A stretch of 64,000 nt of DNA, taken from assembly GCF_036174265.1 (NCBI RefSeq), contig NZ_CP108055.1, forward strand, positions 3,100,001-3,164,000, in the 5' to 3' direction. Made by a program: the position numbers and the translations under genes. This DNA is from Streptomyces sp. NBC_00285. Its GTDB lineage: Bacteria > Actinomycetota > Actinomycetes > Streptomycetales > Streptomycetaceae. Each line of letters begins with the position of its first letter. Position 1 is the stretch's first letter. This document shows positions 51,528-60,472 of the stretch, piece after piece. A model generated the notes under the pieces. That model was given only the letters and a program-made list of their open reading frames with translations. It was not told the origin of the DNA and did no database searches.

Positions 51528-52488
51528 CCGGAGCGCACTGACAGCAGCCTCTGTGACCGCTTTGTCGTTGACGGCGAGCGGTTGCATGGTCGTGCACGGC
51601 GAGCGGGAGGTACTGCCCGCGACGACCAGGGCGGAGGCCGCCAGGGCACTCCAGCAGTTCACCACCGCGTACAACGCGGCGGACAAGGCGTACGACAGCT
51701 CGCTGGACGCCGCTCATGTCACCGGCGCGCTCGCCGCCATCGACGCGGCGCGGCTGAAGGCCGGCAAGACGAGCAGCCCGGGCGGCAACGCCTCGCACAC
51801 GCCGCTGAAGCTGTCGGACGTGACGTACACCATCCCGAAGAAGGCGGGCTGGCCTCGCTGGTTCGTCGCCGACGCGGCCGGCAACAAGGGCGGCAGCGCG
51901 CGCTGGCTGCTCGTGTTCACCCGCAACGGTCTGAACGAGCCGTTCCAGGTGGCCTATCTGACCCTGGTGACCCAGGGCAAGGTGCCGGAGTTCAAGAAGG
52001 ACGCGGACGGCTGGGCCGAGGCGGTTCCGGCGAACACGACCGATCTGGCCGCCGAACCCGGGGACCTGAGCAAGGACTACGCGGGCTATCTGAAGAGCGG
52101 CGGGGACGTCTTCGCGGACGGCACGCACACCAGCGTGTGGCGTTCGGAGCGGACCAAGGACGCCGCCAGGCCGGGCCTCGCCACCCAGTACATCGACGAA
52201 CCGCTGACGAACGGCGGCTACACACCGCTGGCGCTGCGCACGAAGGACGGCGGGGCGTTGGTGTTCTTCGCCACGCACCACTACGAGAAGCAGACGGCCC
52301 ACTCCGGTGCGGCGATCCCCACGCCCGGCACGGCCGTGCTCGCGCTGACGACCGGCGAGATCAAGCAGTCGCTCACGATGGAGTTCGTCTCCAACCAGGC
52401 GGCCCTCGACCCGGCGAAGGGCGCGGGCGGACAGCGGGTCGACCTGCTCGGGCGGATCCAGGGGCTGACGTCCGCCGACGGTTCGTAG
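51487..52488 (+). CDS. Lipoprotein of unknown function overlapping efeU
   Basis: 333-residue probable lipoprotein. Leader SRDRGPRRLRRLDRSALTA then SVTALSLTASGC with lipid Cys33, followed by MVVHGEREVLP. The mature part (AARALQQFTTAYNAADKAYD, PRWFVADAAGNKGGSARWLL, GYTPLALRTKDGGALVFFAT) has no motif I recognise; it is a common Streptomyces type of about 330 residues. The ATG lies inside efeU (41-bp overlap, different frame) after AGGTGAAGG, so it is probably co-translated with the iron operon, although a role in iron uptake is only inferred. Confidence 0.82.
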   Translation: MSRDRGPRRLRRLDRSALTAASVTALSLTASGCMVVHGEREVLPATTRAEAARALQQFTTAYNAADKAYDSSLDAAHVTGALAAIDAARLKAGKTSSPGGNASHTPLKLSDVTYTIPKKAGWPRWFVADAAGNKGGSARWLLVFTRNGLNEPFQVAYLTLVTQGKVPEFKKDADGWAEAVPANTTDLAAEPGDLSKDYAGYLKSGGDVFADGTHTSVWRSERTKDAARPGLATQYIDEPLTNGGYTPLALRTKDGGALVFFATHHYEKQTAHSGAAIPTPGTAVLALTTGEIKQSLTMEFVSNQAALDPAKGAGGQRVDLLGRIQGLTSADGS

Positions 52489-52506
52489 GAACCGGCGGGC
52501 GGCTCG

Positions 52507-53241
52507 CTACCGGCGCACGGGCCAGGCCGCGCTCTCGTGGTCCGGCTCCTCGCCGACATGGCGGGCGCTGCAGTCGGTGAGCACTTCCAGGAGGCTCAGC
52601 GGGTCGGGCAGCGGGTGTTCGAGGCCGCGTACCCAGTGCACGGCCTGGTCGCCGGGCAGGCGGGCGGGCGGTATGAGGACGTAGGAGCCGCGGCAGTGCC
52701 AGCGCAGGCCGGGGTGTTCGTCCGCGGTCTCGGGGTGGCAGTCCAGCTCGCACGGCCACCACTCGTCCTCGTCCTCGGGGGTGCCGCGGGTGAGGGTGAA
52801 GAAGAGGAGCCGGCCGTCGTCGCTCTCGGCGACCGGGCCCACCTCGATGCCGTCGGCCAGCAGCCGCTGCAGGGCCTCGAGGCCGGCCTCCAGGGGGACG
52901 TCCAGGACGTCGTGGACCATGCCGGTCGCGGTGATGAAGTTGGCCTGCGGCTGGTGCCGGGCCCAGCGCTCGATCTGTGTGCGGTCGGTGGTCGACTGCG
53001 TCTGCCAGGCGAACGACACCGGGTGGCGGGCGGGAGTGGGACATCCCACGCGGTCGCAGGAGCACCGGTAGTCGGCGGCGGGATGCGCGGCGGGTGCGAG
53101 CGGCAGGCCCGCTGCGGCGGCGGCCAGCAGCAGCGCCTCACGGCCACCGGCGTCCCCGGCGGCCGCCTTCGGCCCCCGTGCGTGCAGCCAGTGGGAGAGT
53201 TTGCCCCGCAGGCCGGTCCGGCCTTCCGACTCCGCGCTCAT
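52507..53241 (-). CDS. Bifunctional primase/polymerase (Prim-Pol) domain protein
   Basis: 244-residue cytoplasmic protein resembling the N-terminal Prim-Pol domain proteins of actinobacteria. ATG 53241 follows GAGGGTGG by about four bases. The motif region YRCSCDRVGCPTPARHPVSF, with clustered Cys and PxxxKHP-like end, is typical, then RWARHQPQANFITATG, LDVPLEAGLEALQRLL and GSYVLIPPARLPG. Classical catalytic Asp pairs appear as DVLDVPLEAG. No helicase domain is attached. Role in replication, repair or development is not evident from context. Confidence 0.75.
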   Translation of the reverse strand: MSAESEGRTGLRGKLSHWLHARGPKAAAGDAGGREALLLAAAAAGLPLAPAAHPAADYRCSCDRVGCPTPARHPVSFAWQTQSTTDRTQIERWARHQPQANFITATGMVHDVLDVPLEAGLEALQRLLADGIEVGPVAESDDGRLLFFTLTRGTPEDEDEWWPCELDCHPETADEHPGLRWHCRGSYVLIPPARLPGDQAVHWVRGLEHPLPDPLSLLEVLTDCSARHVGEEPDHESAAWPVRR

Positions 53242-53346
53242 ATACCACCCTCGCCTAGCTGTTGTGCGGAACAGCATGCCCTATCGTCCCATCTTCCTTT
53301 GCTCCGGGGGCCCGGAACCGACATCAGGGGGACGTACCGGGCCGCG

Positions 53347-53964
53347 TCAGCGGGGTGCGAGGCCGTGCAGGGCGTAGTCGACGAGGGTGTCGGTGTAGTC
53401 GTAGGAGATCGGGCCGGTGTGCTGGAGCCAGCGCTGGGCGAGGGGGGAGACCCAGAGTTCGAGGGCGATGCGCGGGTCGATCTCGGGGCGGACCTGGCCG
53501 GCCTCCTGTGCGGAGCGCACCCGGTCGACGTACAGCTGCAGTGACGGTGCGAGGAGCTTGGCGACGAAGACCCGGCTGAGCTGTTCGTCGACGACGCCCT
53601 CGGCCGCCAGGGCGCGGGACGGTGCTTCGAAGCGGGGGTCCTTGAGCTGGTCGACGGTGAGCCGCAGTACGGACTTGAGGTCCGCGGCGAGGTCACCGGT
53701 GTCCGGGATGGTGTAGGTGTCGTCGGGACCGGCCTCCCGGGCCGCCTGCTCGCTCAGGTCGAGGAAGGCCTCCAGCAGCACCTCCGCCTTCGACGACCAC
53801 CAGCGGTAGATCGTCTGCTTGCCGACGCCCGCGCGGGCCGCGATGCCCTCGATCGTGGTTCTCGGGTAGCCGACTTCGCCGACGAGGGCGAGGGCGGCTT
53901 CGTAGATCGCGCGGCGGGACCTCTCGCTGCGGCGGGCGGTGTCGGGGGCGGGCTGCTTGACCAT
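53347..53964 (-). CDS. TetR-family transcriptional regulator
   Basis: 205-residue repressor. Helix-turn-helix at about 38-57 (IEGIAARAGVGKQTIYRWWS), preceded by RRSERSRRAIYEAALALVGE. The C-terminal domain (DTGDLAADLKSVLRLTVDQL ... ALELWVSPLAQRWLQHTGPI) is of the TetR_C_11-like group. ATG 53964; ribosome site weak. A perfect palindrome GAGACG-GGG-CGTCTC lies 23 bp upstream, suggesting autoregulation. No divergent target is adjacent; the gene upstream on the same strand is the Rsm22-like methyltransferase. Confidence 0.9.
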   Translation of the reverse strand: MVKQPAPDTARRSERSRRAIYEAALALVGEVGYPRTTIEGIAARAGVGKQTIYRWWSSKAEVLLEAFLDLSEQAAREAGPDDTYTIPDTGDLAADLKSVLRLTVDQLKDPRFEAPSRALAAEGVVDEQLSRVFVAKLLAPSLQLYVDRVRSAQEAGQVRPEIDPRIALELWVSPLAQRWLQHTGPISYDYTDTLVDYALHGLAPR

Positions 53965-53986
53965 GGGGCGACCGTAGCAGGGAGGT

Positions 53987-54015
53987 GAGACGGGGCGTCT
54001 CGTCGCGGGCGTCTC
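53987..54015. promoter_or_regulatory. Palindromic operator before the TetR gene
   Basis: GAGACG (53987-53992), GGG, CGTCTC (53996-54001) is a perfect 15-bp palindrome; a further CGTCTC half-site follows at 54010-54015. It lies between the TetR start and the end of the Rsm22-like gene. Confidence 0.65.
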
Positions 54016-54041
54016 CTTGCGGGTCCGGACGCGGACCGGCT

Positions 54042-55025
54042 TTACGGCGGCGGCCAGGGGTCGCCCCATGCCGCGTCCCGCGCCGCCTTGTACAGGTCGC
54101 CGTGGCGTTTGGTGACCGTACGGCGGGTCAGGTGTTCGTCGGACTCGCAGAGGTCGAGGAGGACCTGGCCCTTGCGGATCTGGGGGCGGCGGATCACCCG
54201 GGCGGGAACCGGGGTGGCCGGGAGGCGGGTGGCCGCCACGTAGCTGAACTTCTCGTCCTCGTACGGCAGGGAGCCGCCCTTGACCTTGCGGTGGAGGGAG
54301 GAGCGGCTGACCCTCGCCGAGAAGTGGCACCAGTCCTCGCCGGGGGCGATCGGACAGGCGGCGCTGTGCGGACAGGGGGCGGCGATGCGGAAACCGGCGG
54401 CGCGCAGGCGGTCGCGGGCCTCCAGCACACGGGCGTAGCCGGCCGGGGTGCCGGCCTCGACGATCACGACCGTCTGCGCCGAGGCCGCCGCGGTGTCCAC
54501 GAGCGCGGTGCGGTCGGCCGGGGTGAGTTCGTTGAGGACGTAGGAGACGGTGACCAGGTCGGTGGGGGCCAGGGTGAGGTCCTTGCCGATCCTGGCGCGC
54601 TGCCAACGGGCGTCCTTGAGGGCCGGGTTGGCGCCGGCGATCTCACGGCCGAGGGTAAGGGCGGGGTCGGACCAGTCGAGGACGGTGACCGTGCGCGTGC
54701 CCGGCCAGGTGGCGGTGACGGCCCAGGTGGCGGCGCCGGTACCGCCGCCGACGTCGGTGTGGCCGGCGGGAGCCCAGTCGGGGGTGGCGTCGGCGAAGGC
54801 CTCCAGCGCGGCGTGCACCGCTTCGAAGGTCGCGGGCATGCGGTAGGCGGCGTAGGCGGCCACGTCCGCGCGGTCGCGGAGGATCGGGGCGTCGGTGGGT
54901 GTGGCTCCGCGGTAGTTCGCGATCAGGCGGTCCACCGCGTGCGCCGCCTGCTTCGGGGGGAGACCGTCGAGGAGGGTGGCGAGGGTGGCGCGGAGGGTTT
55001 CGGCCGAGGGGGCGGGGGCGGTCAC
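54042..55025 (-). CDS. Rsm22-type small-ribosomal-subunit methyltransferase-like protein
   Basis: 327-residue SAM-dependent methyltransferase homologue. Motif I is TDVGGGTGAATWA (90-102), then VTVLDWSDPALTLGREI and VTVSYVLNELTPADRTALV. The later Cys-rich segment PCPHSAACPIAPGEDWCHFS is the metal or Fe-S motif of the Rsm22 family, followed by SLHRKVKGGSLPYEDEKFSY. Family members associate with small-subunit assembly; rRNA methylation is unproven for many. GTG 55025 is six bases after TAGAAT (minus strand), so the mRNA is probably leaderless. Confidence 0.87.
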   Translation of the reverse strand: MTAPAPSAETLRATLATLLDGLPPKQAAHAVDRLIANYRGATPTDAPILRDRADVAAYAAYRMPATFEAVHAALEAFADATPDWAPAGHTDVGGGTGAATWAVTATWPGTRTVTVLDWSDPALTLGREIAGANPALKDARWQRARIGKDLTLAPTDLVTVSYVLNELTPADRTALVDTAAASAQTVVIVEAGTPAGYARVLEARDRLRAAGFRIAAPCPHSAACPIAPGEDWCHFSARVSRSSLHRKVKGGSLPYEDEKFSYVAATRLPATPVPARVIRRPQIRKGQVLLDLCESDEHLTRRTVTKRHGDLYKAARDAAWGDPWPPP

Positions 55026-55031
55026 CCGGTG

Positions 55032-55037
55032 ATTCTA
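55032..55037 (-). promoter_or_regulatory. -10 element of the Rsm22-like gene (leaderless)
   Basis: Minus-strand TAGAAT with a six-base gap to GTG 55025 and no Shine-Dalgarno sequence. Confidence 0.6.
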
Positions 55038-55146
55038 TGGGCGGGCGCTGAGGGCTTTTTCTCGCCCCCGCCGCCCCCCGTCGGCCCTGCGGGGCCTCGT
55101 CCTCAAACGCCGGACGGGCTGAAAGACGCCGGACGGGCTGAAAACC

Positions 55147-56277
55147 TCACGCTCCCCTGACCGCTCGCGCCATCCTCGTCGCCGCGTCCGCCCTCGGCCG
55201 GTTGTCCGGGGGGCGTCTTCTCGGGTGGACCGTGTTGGCGAGGAGCACCACGAACGTGTCGGTGACCGGGTCCAGGACCAGCGACGTGCCGGTGAAGCCC
55301 GTGTGGCCTGCCGCTCCCCGCCCTGCCAGGTCGCCCATGAACCACTTCTGGTCGATCGCGAAGCCCAGGCCCGGTGCGGTGAGGAGGAGTTCCACGAAGT
55401 CGGGGCCGAGAATGCGGGCCGGGCCGTACGCGCCGCCCGCCAGCAGGGTGCGGCAGAAGATCGCCAGGTCCTGGGCCGTGGAGAAGAGGCCCGCGTGGCC
55501 TGCCACCCCGCCCAGGGACCAGGCGTTCTCGTCGTGGACGACGCCCCGCAGCATCCCCCGGTCCGCCTTGGCCCACGGCCGGCGCTGGTCCTCCGTGGCC
55601 GCCGCCTTCGGGCAGGGGCCGAAACGGGTGTCCGTCATGCCGAGGGGGCGGGTGATGCCCTCGTGGACGAGGACGTCGAGGGTGCGGCCGGTGATGCGTT
55701 CGAGGACGTGCTGGAGGAGGAGCGGGTTGAGGTCGGAGTAGGTGTAGGTGCCGGGGACGCCGATGGGCGGCTCGGCGCGCAGGAGGTCGAGGCGTTCCTC
55801 GTCGTCGGCGCAGTCGTGGAAGGGGAGTTCGGGCCGCAGACCCGAGGTGTGGGTGAGCAGTTCACGGACGGTGATGCCGTAGGTCGCCGCCGCTGTGAAG
55901 TCCGGCAGGTAGGCGCCCACCCGCGCGTCGATGCCCAGCGTGCCCCGCTCGAGCTGCTGGACCGCCGCCACGGCTGTGAACAGTTTGGTGAGGGACGCCA
56001 GGTCGAAGGGGGTGTCCACGCGCATCGGGACGCGTTCCTCCGGGGGCAGTTCCACGCCCGCGTCGGTCTCGGGGTCGTAGGAGGAGTAGCGGACGGCCCA
56101 GCCCGACGCCTCCTCCACGGCGAGCACCGGGCCGCGCCCGGCGGCCAGGACGGCGCCCGCGGACCAGGGGCGTTCACCGGTGGTGAGGGTGTGGAACTCC
56201 CGGACGAGCCGACGGAGTTCACCGGGATCGAGCCCGGCCCGTTCCGGTGTGTCGGTGCGCAGTCTCGGTGCGCTCAG
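55147..56277 (-). CDS. Serine hydrolase of the beta-lactamase/penicillin-binding-like family
   Basis: 376-residue class C-like serine hydrolase, probably an esterase or peptidase. Catalytic SLTK is at Ser95-Lys98, the YxN-type Tyr in GTYTYSDLN, and the third motif as HTGFTG near the C-terminus. No signal peptide. The start is unusual: the frame begins LSAPRLRTDTPERAGLDPGE with CTG at 56277, directly after a repeated GGAGG run and overlapping the stop of the upstream MFS gene (CTGA). An in-frame GTG at 56322 lacks a ribosome site. I favour the CTG, coupled to the MFS gene. Confidence 0.85.
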   Translation of the reverse strand: MSAPRLRTDTPERAGLDPGELRRLVREFHTLTTGERPWSAGAVLAAGRGPVLAVEEASGWAVRYSSYDPETDAGVELPPEERVPMRVDTPFDLASLTKLFTAVAAVQQLERGTLGIDARVGAYLPDFTAAATYGITVRELLTHTSGLRPELPFHDCADDEERLDLLRAEPPIGVPGTYTYSDLNPLLLQHVLERITGRTLDVLVHEGITRPLGMTDTRFGPCPKAAATEDQRRPWAKADRGMLRGVVHDENAWSLGGVAGHAGLFSTAQDLAIFCRTLLAGGAYGPARILGPDFVELLLTAPGLGFAIDQKWFMGDLAGRGAAGHTGFTGTSLVLDPVTDTFVVLLANTVHPRRRPPDNRPRADAATRMARAVRGA

Positions 56278-57581
56278 TTCTCCTCCTCCTCCGTAGTCGC
56301 ACGCCTGTTCCAAGGACGGCACATTGCCATGAAACAGGTGAGCGCTACCAGTGCCGCCACCAGTTGGACGACGGCCATCGGGACGGCCGTGTCCTCGCCG
56401 CCCATCCCGACCAGGGGGGAGGCGACGGCGCCGATGAGGAAGGAGGACGTGCCGAGCAGGGCGGACGCGGAGCCCGCGGAGTGCTTGGTGCGCAGCAGGG
56501 CGAGGGTCTGGGCGTTGGGCAGGGCGACGCCCATCGCGGACATGAGGACGAACAGTGCGGCGGCGACGGGCACCAGGCCCACCTCACCGAACACGCCGGT
56601 CGACATCAGCAGCAGGGCGGCGGCCGCCGCGGTCACCGTCAGCAGGCCCACACCCAGGACCCGGTCCAGGCCGACCCGTCCCACCAGCACCTTGCCGTTG
56701 ATCTGGCCGACGACGACGAGCCCGACCGAGTTCACGCCGAACAGCAGGCTGAACGTCTGCGGAGAGGCGCCGTAGATCTCCTGGATCACGAACGGCGACG
56801 CCGAGATGTAGGCGAACAGCGCGGCGAAGGCGAAGCCGCCGGTGAGCAGGTAGCCGGTGAAGGGCAGGTCGGACAGGAGCCGGCGCATCGAGTGCAGGGC
56901 CTCGCCGACGCCGCCCGTGTGGCGCTCGGCCGGGGGCAGGGTCTCCGGCAGCCGGACCCAGACCAGTACGGCGAGGAGCGCGCCGATGGCCGTCAGGACC
57001 ACGAACACGCCCCGCCAGTCCGTCACCCGCAGGATCTGCCCGCCGATCAGCGGTGCCACGATCGGCGCGACCCCGCCGATCAGCATGAGGGTGGAGAAGA
57101 AGCGGGCCATCGCCACGCCGTCGTACAGGTCGCGGACCACGGCCCGGGCGATGACTATGCCCGCCGCGCCCGCGAGGCCCTGCGCGAGCCGGAAGCCGAC
57201 CAGGAACTCCACCGTCGGCGCGACGGCGCACAGCGCGGTGGCGACGACGTACACCACGAGACCGGCCAGCAGCGGGCGCCGGCGGCCCCAGCGGTCGCTC
57301 ATCGGGCCGACCACCAGTTGTCCGAGCGCCATGCCGAGCAGACAGGCGGTGAGGGTGAGCTGGACGGTGGCGGCGGGCGCGTGCAGGGCGCCGGTGACCT
57401 CCGGGAGCGAGGGCAGGTACATGTCCATCGCCAGCGGTGGCGTGGCGGTGAGACCGCCGAGGAGCAGGGTGACGAACAGGCCGGTGCGGCGTGCGGCGAC
57501 GGCGGACGCCGCCGGGCCCGGGTCCGGTCTCACGTCCGTCTGCTGCTCCAGGTGCGGTGTCGGTGCGCCCAGCTCGGGCAT
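56274..57581 (-). CDS. Bcr/CflA-type MFS drug exporter
   Basis: 435-residue 12-helix proton antiporter of the bicyclomycin/chloramphenicol resistance family. ATG 57581 follows AGGGAGGGG; a longer frame lacks support. First helix with TATPPLAMDMYLPSLPEVTG is the family hallmark (D in helix 1). Motif A is GPMSDRWGRRRPLLAG, motif C-like IVIARAVVRDLYDG. C-terminal acidic tail TTEEEEN provides the ribosome site of the next gene through its Glu codons (GAGGAGGAG). Likely co-expressed with the serine hydrolase. Confidence 0.94.
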   Translation of the reverse strand: MPELGAPTPHLEQQTDVRPDPGPAASAVAARRTGLFVTLLLGGLTATPPLAMDMYLPSLPEVTGALHAPAATVQLTLTACLLGMALGQLVVGPMSDRWGRRRPLLAGLVVYVVATALCAVAPTVEFLVGFRLAQGLAGAAGIVIARAVVRDLYDGVAMARFFSTLMLIGGVAPIVAPLIGGQILRVTDWRGVFVVLTAIGALLAVLVWVRLPETLPPAERHTGGVGEALHSMRRLLSDLPFTGYLLTGGFAFAALFAYISASPFVIQEIYGASPQTFSLLFGVNSVGLVVVGQINGKVLVGRVGLDRVLGVGLLTVTAAAAALLLMSTGVFGEVGLVPVAAALFVLMSAMGVALPNAQTLALLRTKHSAGSASALLGTSSFLIGAVASPLVGMGGEDTAVPMAVVQLVAALVALTCFMAMCRPWNRRATTEEEEN

Positions 57582-57669
57582 GTGCCCCTCCCTCTTCGAT
57601 GGGTCCGCCACCTATGCTCTCAGCTCGTACAAGGTGGCGATGGCCACGTGAGCGAGGGCGGAGCCGGGC

Positions 57670-58713
57670 ATGACGGAACAGAGCGTGCGCTGGGGGATTC
57701 TGGCGACGGGCGGGATCGCGGCCGCCTTCACCGCGGACCTGGTGGATCTCCCGGACGCGGAGGTGGTCGCGGTGGCCTCCCGGTCCGAGGCCTCGGCGAA
57801 GGCGTTCGCGGAGCGGTTCGGAATCGGGCGGGCGTACGGCGACTGGGGCGCCCTCGCCGAGGACGCGGACATCGATGTCGTGTACGTCGCCACTCCGCAC
57901 GCTGCGCATCGTGCGGCCGCCGGGCTGTGTCTGGCCGCCGGGCGGAACGTGCTGTGCGAGAAGGCGTTCACGCTCAACGCCCGGGAGGCCGGGGAACTCG
58001 TCGCTCTGGCGAAGGACCACGACCGCTTCCTCATGGAGGCCATGTGGATGTACTGCAACCCGCTGATCCGCCGGCTCAAGGCCCTCGTCGACGACGGCGC
58101 GATCGGTGACGTACGCACCGTGCAGGCCGACTTCGGGCTCGCCGGGCCCTTCCCTCCCTCGCACCGGCTGCGGGACCCGGCGCAGGGCGGCGGCGCGCTT
58201 CTCGACCTCGGGGTGTACCCGGTGTCGTTCGCGCACCTGCTGCTCGGGGAGCCCTCCGACGTCACGGCGAAGGCGGTGCTGTCGGAGGAGGGCGTCGACC
58301 TCCAGACGGGCGCCCTGCTGTCCTGGGACGACGGGGCGCTCGCCTCGCTGCACTGCTCCCTGACCGGCGGCACCGGCACGACCGCCTCGGTGACCGGTTC
58401 GCTGGGCCGGATCGACATCCCGAACGGCTTCTTCCACCCGGACCGTTTCGTCCTGCACCGCGACGGGCGCGACCCCGAGGAGTTCGTCGCCGACCCGGCC
58501 GACGGCCCCCGCAACAGCCTCAAGCACGAGGCCCGCGAGGTGATGCGGGCGCTGCGGGCCGGTGAGACCCAGTCGCCGCTGGTGCCGTTGGAGGGCACCC
58601 TCGCGGTGATGCGGACGCTCGACGCGGTACGGGACCGGATCGGCGTCCGCTACCCGGGAGAGGCTGCCGGGGACACGGCCGGGACCGCCGGGGGGACCGT
58701 CACGCCTGTGTGA
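57670..58713 (+). CDS. Gfo/Idh/MocA-family NAD(P)-dependent oxidoreductase
   Basis: 347-residue cytoplasmic dehydrogenase. ATG 57670 with GGAG six to seven bases upstream. N-terminal Rossmann motif RWGILATGGIAAAFT (7-21), VAVASRS, YVATPHAAH and the catalytic-lysine motif VLCEKAFTLN. The C-terminal GFO_IDH_MocA_C domain has GGGALLDLGVYPVSFAHLLL with the usual D..Y..H residues. Resembles trans-1,2-dihydrobenzene-1,2-diol or sugar dehydrogenases; substrate unknown. Its last 14 bp overlap the end of the convergent phoD. Confidence 0.92.
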   Translation: MTEQSVRWGILATGGIAAAFTADLVDLPDAEVVAVASRSEASAKAFAERFGIGRAYGDWGALAEDADIDVVYVATPHAAHRAAAGLCLAAGRNVLCEKAFTLNAREAGELVALAKDHDRFLMEAMWMYCNPLIRRLKALVDDGAIGDVRTVQADFGLAGPFPPSHRLRDPAQGGGALLDLGVYPVSFAHLLLGEPSDVTAKAVLSEEGVDLQTGALLSWDDGALASLHCSLTGGTGTTASVTGSLGRIDIPNGFFHPDRFVLHRDGRDPEEFVADPADGPRNSLKHEAREVMRALRAGETQSPLVPLEGTLAVMRTLDAVRDRIGVRYPGEAAGDTAGTAGGTVTPV

Positions 58714-60340
58714 GCCCCGGCTTTCCCACCTCCGTGACGAAGGAGGCGGCCGTGGTGACGGGCGCCCCGGGGGTGGTGACGTACGGCAGGGTCATGAAGT
58801 CGGCGCGGGCCTCGGTGCGGCCGAGGGTGACCGTCGCGTAGCCGCGTCTGCCGTCGTAGAACTTCAGGTGGGGGTTGGCGGTCAGGTAGGTGGCCCAGTT
58901 CGAGGGTCTCTCGCTGCCGTCCTTGCCGCTGGTGACGGACGTGGCGACGATCTCGGTGCCGAGGGTGCGCGAGAGGGGGTCGCCGAAGTCGTCCTTGATG
59001 TCGAAGGCGTACCCGCGGTGGAGGTCGCCGGTGAGCACCATCAGGTTCTCGATCCCGGCCGCCTTCACGCCGTCGAGGACGCGGCGGCGGGAGGCGGGGT
59101 AGCCGTCCCAGGCGTCCATCGAGACCTTGGCGACAGGGTTGAGGTCGACCTTGCGGCCGGAGAAGCAGACCTGCTGGGCCAGCACGTTCCACAGGGCCCC
59201 GGAGTCGCGCCAGCCGTCCAGCAGCCACTTCTCCTGGGCGGCGCCGGTCATGGTCCGTGCCGGGTCCTCGGAGTCGGGGCCGGGGACGTGCTGTGCGCCG
59301 TCGTAGGCCTGGTCGGATCGGTACTGGCGGGTGTCGAGGACGTCGAACTGGGCCAGCGAGCCCCACTGGAGGCGCCGGTAGAGCTGCATGTCGGGGCCGA
59401 CGGGCAACTGTGGCGCGCGCAGTGGCTGGTTCTCCCAGTAGGCGCGGTAGGCGGCGGCGCGGCGCAGCAGGAACTGTGCCGGCGGGACGGCGTTCTCGGG
59501 GATCGAGCCGGCGTAGTTGTTCTCGGTCTCGTGGTCGTCGAAGGTGACCACGAAGGGGTGCCTGGCGTGCGCGGCCCGCAGGTCGGGGTCGGTCTTGTAG
59601 AGGGCGTAGCGCAGCCGGTAGTCCTCCAGCGTGCCGGTCTCGTGGTCGAACCGCTTGGGCAGGACGCGGTCGGTGTAGTTGCGGGCGCCGCCCACCGCGT
59701 CGACGGCGTACTCGTAGAGGTAGTCGCCGAGGTGCAGGACCAGGTCCACGTCGCTCTCGGCGAGGTGGCGGAAAGCGGTGAAGTAGCCGTCGTGGTAGGC
59801 CTGGCAGGAGACGGCGGCCAGGGTCATCGAGGCGACGGGGCTGTCGGCGGCGGGCGCCGTGCGGGTGCGGCCCGTCTCGCTGATCCAGGTGCCCGCGCGG
59901 AAGCGGTAGTGGAAGACACGGCCCGGATCCAGGCCCTCGACCTCGATGTGCACGGTGTGGTGGAACTCCGGGTGCGCGACGGCGGTACCCCTGGCCACGA
60001 TCGTCGCGAACGTCTCGTCCTCGGCCACCTGCCAGTCGACGTCGACGCGTTCGGCGGGCAGTCCGCCGTCCGGCTGGTAGGGGGAGGGCGCGAGCCGGGT
60101 CCACAGGACCACCGAGGTGGGCTGCGGGTCTCCCGAGGCGACACCGAGGGTGAAGGGAAAATATTCGATGCGTGCCGCGTCGAGTTCGGCCGCGGCTGCC
60201 GTGCCCGTCGCGGGCAGGTCCACGGCGAAGGCGAGTGCGGCGGCCGCGGTGGTGAGGCCCAGAAAGCGGCGGCGGCCGATGGAACGAGCGGCGCGCAGTT
60301 CACGAGTGTGCCCCTGCGACCGGCTTGATGTGATGGTCAT
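58700..60340 (-). CDS. phoD: Tat-exported alkaline phosphatase PhoD
   Basis: 546-residue secreted phosphodiesterase/monoesterase of the calcium-iron PhoD family. ATG 60340 follows GGGAGG by six bases. Twin-arginine signal [21 protein letters not shown]-terminal PhoD_N domain ([20 protein letters not shown]), then the metallophosphatase core: LAAVSCQAY with the iron-ligand Cys, [25 protein letters not shown] and [12 protein letters not shown]. Length is standard. It is expected to be induced by phosphate limitation through PhoP, but I saw no clear PHO box in the 130 bp upstream. Confidence 0.96.
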   Translation of the reverse strand: MTITSSRSQGHTRELRAARSIGRRRFLGLTTAAAALAFAVDLPATGTAAAAELDAARIEYFPFTLGVASGDPQPTSVVLWTRLAPSPYQPDGGLPAERVDVDWQVAEDETFATIVARGTAVAHPEFHHTVHIEVEGLDPGRVFHYRFRAGTWISETGRTRTAPAADSPVASMTLAAVSCQAYHDGYFTAFRHLAESDVDLVLHLGDYLYEYAVDAVGGARNYTDRVLPKRFDHETGTLEDYRLRYALYKTDPDLRAAHARHPFVVTFDDHETENNYAGSIPENAVPPAQFLLRRAAAYRAYWENQPLRAPQLPVGPDMQLYRRLQWGSLAQFDVLDTRQYRSDQAYDGAQHVPGPDSEDPARTMTGAAQEKWLLDGWRDSGALWNVLAQQVCFSGRKVDLNPVAKVSMDAWDGYPASRRRVLDGVKAAGIENLMVLTGDLHRGYAFDIKDDFGDPLSRTLGTEIVATSVTSGKDGSERPSNWATYLTANPHLKFYDGRRGYATVTLGRTEARADFMTLPYVTTPGAPVTTAASFVTEVGKPGLTQA

Positions 60341-60472
60341 TCTTTTCCTCCCGTCACAGTTGAGGGAGGAGAAGGGGGCGACCCGGCGACGACACACGCT
60401 CACGGGGGCGGCAGCACCCGGATGGCGGACAGTCGCTTCCGGGGCGCGGGGGCTCACCTACGCTGCGGGCCC

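Noticed and set aside
49389..51686. 765-codon open frame on the minus strand
   Set aside because: Antisense shadow of efeB and efeU.
60341..60472. PHO box expected before phoD
   Set aside because: No pair of GTTCACC-like direct repeats could be seen; phosphate control is left as expectation only.
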